In this document: positions 46,559 through 64,000 of the stretch, piece by piece
How the letters are laid out: each line of letters starts with the position of its first letter
How positions within the stretch are numbered: the stretch's first letter is position 1
Position numbers and translations under genes: made by a program
The notes under the pieces: model-generated
The model's database searches: none
The model's input: the letters and a program-made list of their open reading frames with translations, nothing else
Told to the model about the DNA's origin: nothing
From: Synchiropus splendidus
Taxonomy: Eukaryota; Chordata; Actinopteri; Syngnathiformes; Callionymidae
Direction: 5' to 3'
Assembly (NCBI RefSeq): GCF_027744825.2
Contig: NC_071342.1
Coordinates: forward strand, 13,163,501 to 13,227,500
DNA length: 64,000 bases

Positions 46559-49500
46559 GTAAGTACTGTTTCTTCAATTCCCTAGGAGATTTAAACAAGT
46601 AAACATGAGGATTCATCTTTCGTTTCTCAAGTTTTCACCGCGGAATTGTGGATTTCTGCACCGATTGTAGAATTCAGAGTCAAAGTAATACGATTTTAAT
46701 ATAACATACTTCTTATAACCGAATTAACATAAATGAGTAGCATTATAATTCTAACTATTTAGCCCACCAGATCACATAAGTAACTCTTATATTGCCTTCC
46801 ATATGTGTTAACAAGCTTCTAAAACATAGTATAAAATAAAAAGAAGCTAAACAGTAATAAATAAATAAATAAATAAATAAAAAAGAATAAGCAACCAGCA
46901 AACTAGCAACTAAACCACACGTTTTATACATAAACATTTGGGAATAACACGGTGAGATTTGCTAGTCTGATTTAGCTGAATAATTGATGAAAAGAATAAT
47001 TATATAAGCATTATCATTCAGGATTGCTGGCATAATTAAAGAATCTCATGATTTATGTTTGTAATAAGCAGCAAGCAATATGGGATTTCAATTGTATTCC
47101 TGCCACACAACTGCTCATTTGGTGATGAAAAACAACAGTCAGGACAGATTCCAGGCTCCCTGCAGGCGTTTGTAGAAATGATGTGAATAACATTACGTCT
47201 TCCAACAAACAAGGAATGTGATATCCAAGTCGTCCTGCTGCTCCACCACAAATGGTGGCACAGTCATTTCATATGTGAGCGCCATGATATCTTAGGCCTG
47301 GAAGCCAAAACTTTATGATACGGTCAGGGAGCGATGGCTTGGAAGTTAGAGCGACAAAACAGGGCAAAAAACTTTCAACCTGACGGTGCATTTACTTTTT
47401 GTTGTGCGGTATCATGTGAGACTTCTCTTTTTTCAGTGATCTTACCTTTCCGTTGTTCATTTGAAATCACTTCATTTTCATTTCAGACTATGAGTCATTG
47501 TCATATCATTGCTAGGAAACCGTAAAATACAACGGAAAAGTGTTAATTAGTCGACAACTTGTTTGTCCAAAGTAATCTTGTAAACAACACCAGTTTTCAT
47601 CCCGTAATGCGTTTTGTTTTTCCTTCTAAATGCAACCCATTTTTGTTCGAGACAAAGACTTGTATTTTGGGAGTATATTGCAGAACTTATTTCAAAATGT
47701 TTTGACACAGTAAAACAATGCCGTTCCACATGAATTGTTTGTTGGTAGCAGTTTTGTCCAAGTTATTTCTTCACACTATAAAGCCCACAATTCAAACTTT
47801 AAAAAGGAGTGCTTCAAAGTCATTTCCTGAAAGTTTTTTTTTTTTTAGAGTTTCAGAGGTTTTTACCTTTGATTATTACAGTGGTTTAGGTGAAGCAGTG
47901 TGACACCCAACTCTACTTTGTTAATTCTAGTTTGGACTCACTATCCATGGGGTAATGGGTAGTTTACCATGTGGCTTTTATGTTACGCCAAGAGGCTTTT
48001 GTCTCATCATCTGTCACATCTTAAAAGTGAGCCGAGCTGACTAAGAAAGGTTTTAAACATGACTTGAAAAGGTGAATCAAGTGAACGTTTCAGTGGTGAC
48101 TTTTATGTCATGCTGATATGAACATGTCCCTGAAGTCCTGTCCAAAATAAGCGTTTCTACCTTACATTAGTGCACGTCCCTCGCCCACGTCCAGCTAAGT
48201 TCGAAATAGAGCAAGATCTCATAGTCAAATATAAGATGAAGTATTGCAAGTTTTGTTTTAATACTTTATTGTTCAGAACCAGCTAAGTAGACTGTTGAAA
48301 CTGTTACATATTTCAATGTAACATCTTTAAGACAAAAGTATCTTCACCAATAGTGGGCAAAGCCTTCACTATCCAAGATTATGGTGGCTTTAAAAAAGTG
48401 CTTGTCTTCTTTGCAATGGAATGAATGGGCTGATTTATGTCTCAGCTTATCGTAATGGTATGGGAGCTATTCATAACTGGAGGTTTCCTGATTTGAGCCC
48501 TGCATGTCACACCCTTGACCAGGACAACAGGTCAAAGCGCAAGTGATCATGTTATCACGACAACACAATCCAGAGCTTAGGGAGAATACACGGGACAAAG
48601 TTAGCTGAGATTTATGTTGTAACATTGTTGACTTTTTATGCTGTTGTTCTTCACAAGGCTGAAGAGCTGAGCCTTTACTTAGATATTTGAAATATGACTT
48701 TCAAATTTCACTCTAATTATTTATCTGATATGAAGAAATGTAATTAGAAAACCCAATATTTTATTGTTGAACGTAAAGTGATACATGATGTTTGTATTGA
48801 GTGGCACATGTGGTAAATAAATTGAATTAATTGACAGAGTTGTTTATTGCTTTTACTAGTGTTCAGCATGAAAGTGTCTTTGGAGCTTTTTGTGTTTTCA
48901 TGATTTCACAGTTTGTCATTTTGAACCACGATTCCCAAGCAGGAAAACCCACAAAATTGAGACCCACAAGACTGTCATGCTAAAAATAATTAAGTGTCGA
49001 CAGAAGATGCCTTTCTTTTCTTGTTAACACTGCTACAAACTGATCTGTAAACTTTAATATTCCGCAATCCACTTTGCTCACCAGAAGAAAACTGGATTTC
49101 TGGGGAAAAGTACTTGTCATGTAAAATGAAGAGCGAGATGGAGTAAAGCTTGATAGAATGACAGAAGAACGACTACTCTAACACAAACAGGAAATGATGT
49201 CTTGGACACAAGGGCAAATGAACAAGAAGAAATTGTAGAAAAAAGAAACTTCAGTATCAATATGATGTTTTGGTTAACCCATAATAGATTAAGGATAGCA
49301 TAACATTATGAATCAAATACTTGCAATACATGACTCATCTTAAGTGAGTGCTAAATATCTAAAGCCCAAGAGCTAAGATGGTGATGCTACAGGCTTCAAA
49401 TATGATTAAGAATAGTCATTGAAATCCATAATTCTTTTTCCCATCTGAGCATGTCAGCTTCCTCAAAGTGTCTGTGATAGAAATGAGAACACTAAAGATG

Positions 49501-49788
49501 ATTTCATTATAAATGGACAGAAAATAAGTCAACAGTTTGATTGTTAAATAAAAGTACAATAATAGTGTTGAAAAAATAATAATATTTTTTACAGCAATTA
49601 CAAAAAGTATAAACACTCTGAAGCCAAGGAAACATGCCGTTATTCCATTATTTATTGAAATAATTTCCCATTTTGCTTCACAAACAAGTAGAGCGACATC
49701 CACCCAGGATGATTCATGAGAAGCTGTATTTTATATTAACTATTCTAACATGCTTTTTGTCTTGTCTGTCTCTGTCTCATCTGTCAAG
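46559..49788 (+). other. col19a1: Inferred col19a1 intron 1 (3.2 kb)
   Basis: Sequence between the inferred first exon and the start-codon exon. It holds an (AAAT)n run at 46857-46884; otherwise I recognise nothing. Confidence 0.45.
46857..46884. repeat. (AAAT)n microsatellite
   Basis: About seven AAAT/TAAA units. Confidence 0.85.
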
Positions 49789-49822
49789 GTTTTCAAGTGG
49801 ACGACGCCTCAGTTGCGGAACG

Positions 49823-63531
<13,709 letters not shown>

Positions 63532-64000
63532 GTGTGTAACTTTCTTATCGAGCTATGTTCCTAAGAGCTGTGCTGTGTTTGTGGCCTGCCGAGTTTTGTC
63601 GGTTCAATTTTGGAGAAATTGCTTTGTTTGAACTGTCAAAAAGCAGCATGAAGCCAAACAACAAACATGTATTTTGCAATAAATTAATTGTCAGAGGAAC
63701 ACTGGCGAGTTGAAATCGAATATCAGCAGGCCATTGTTTGTGTTGTCGGCTCTGACAGTTACGTGTTCGGCAGTCAAGGTCCTGCACCAATGGAGCTGTA
63801 CAATTACCTTCACAACAAGGTCAATTTTCTTCCGGAAACACTCAGCGTAGGTGAACTGGGAAATCAAGCAATTGCCCAATCGCAGCGTTGACAGGAGAAG
63901 TTGGGAAAATGAGACAGATTCCACTAGTCTGACAGCTCAATAGACAGGCTGGATGGAAAGAACGGATGGAAATTATGGTACTGCCATCAGATGAAGACAT
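63532..64000 (+). other. col19a1: col19a1 intron, continuing beyond the window
   Basis: No further Gly-X-Y exon with an acceptor is seen before the window ends. Confidence 0.8.

Overview
This window is nuclear DNA of a vertebrate, almost certainly a ray-finned fish. The evidence is split protein-coding genes with GT/AG introns and vertebrate-type protein sequence, together with fish-type repeats: Tc1/mariner copies, a tRNA-like SINE, CR1/L2/Rex-like LINE 3' ends and many long (TA)n arrays. It holds two recognisable genes arranged head to head.

The left 39 kb is lmbrd1, the lysosomal cobalamin (vitamin B12) escort/transporter LMBD1, on the minus strand. I could place all 16 coding exons (start codon at 38804, stop at 2805). 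They join in frame to exactly 540 codons plus stop, the same length as I recall for the human protein, and residue numbering stays collinear with it. A TATA-less core promoter with a CRE palindrome, a CACGTG E-box, an ETS site and a YY1-type site over the start codon sits just outside exon 1.

The right part is the 5' end of col19a1 (collagen alpha-1(XIX)) on the plus strand. A likely non-coding first exon ends near 46558. The signal-peptide exon starts at 49823, five exons carry the TSPN/laminin-G-like domain, one carries the Cys-Gln-Cys linker, and the first Gly-X-Y exon is at 63469-63531. The gene runs off the right edge. From memory, human LMBRD1 and COL19A1 are also divergent neighbours, so this is conserved synteny.

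At the far left (59-1986, minus strand) three in-phase coding-like segments look like the 3' end of a third gene that I cannot identify.

The rest is intron or intergenic sequence with repeats: two decayed Tc1-like elements (34.7-36.2 kb and 39.3-40.6 kb), LINE tails (16.6, 20.0, 42.6, 54.8 and 62.2 kb), a SINE (53.5 kb), hAT-like fragments, a CTA/CTG composite trinucleotide tract of about 0.5 kb upstream of col19a1, and a 45-bp perfect inverted repeat around a (TA)n array. I saw no CRISPR, operon, rRNA or tRNA gene and no clearly novel multi-gene system. The most interesting items are the unidentified terminal exons, a Trp-to-Cys change in a described LMBD1 sorting motif, the compact lmbrd1 promoter, and the CTA/CTG tract.
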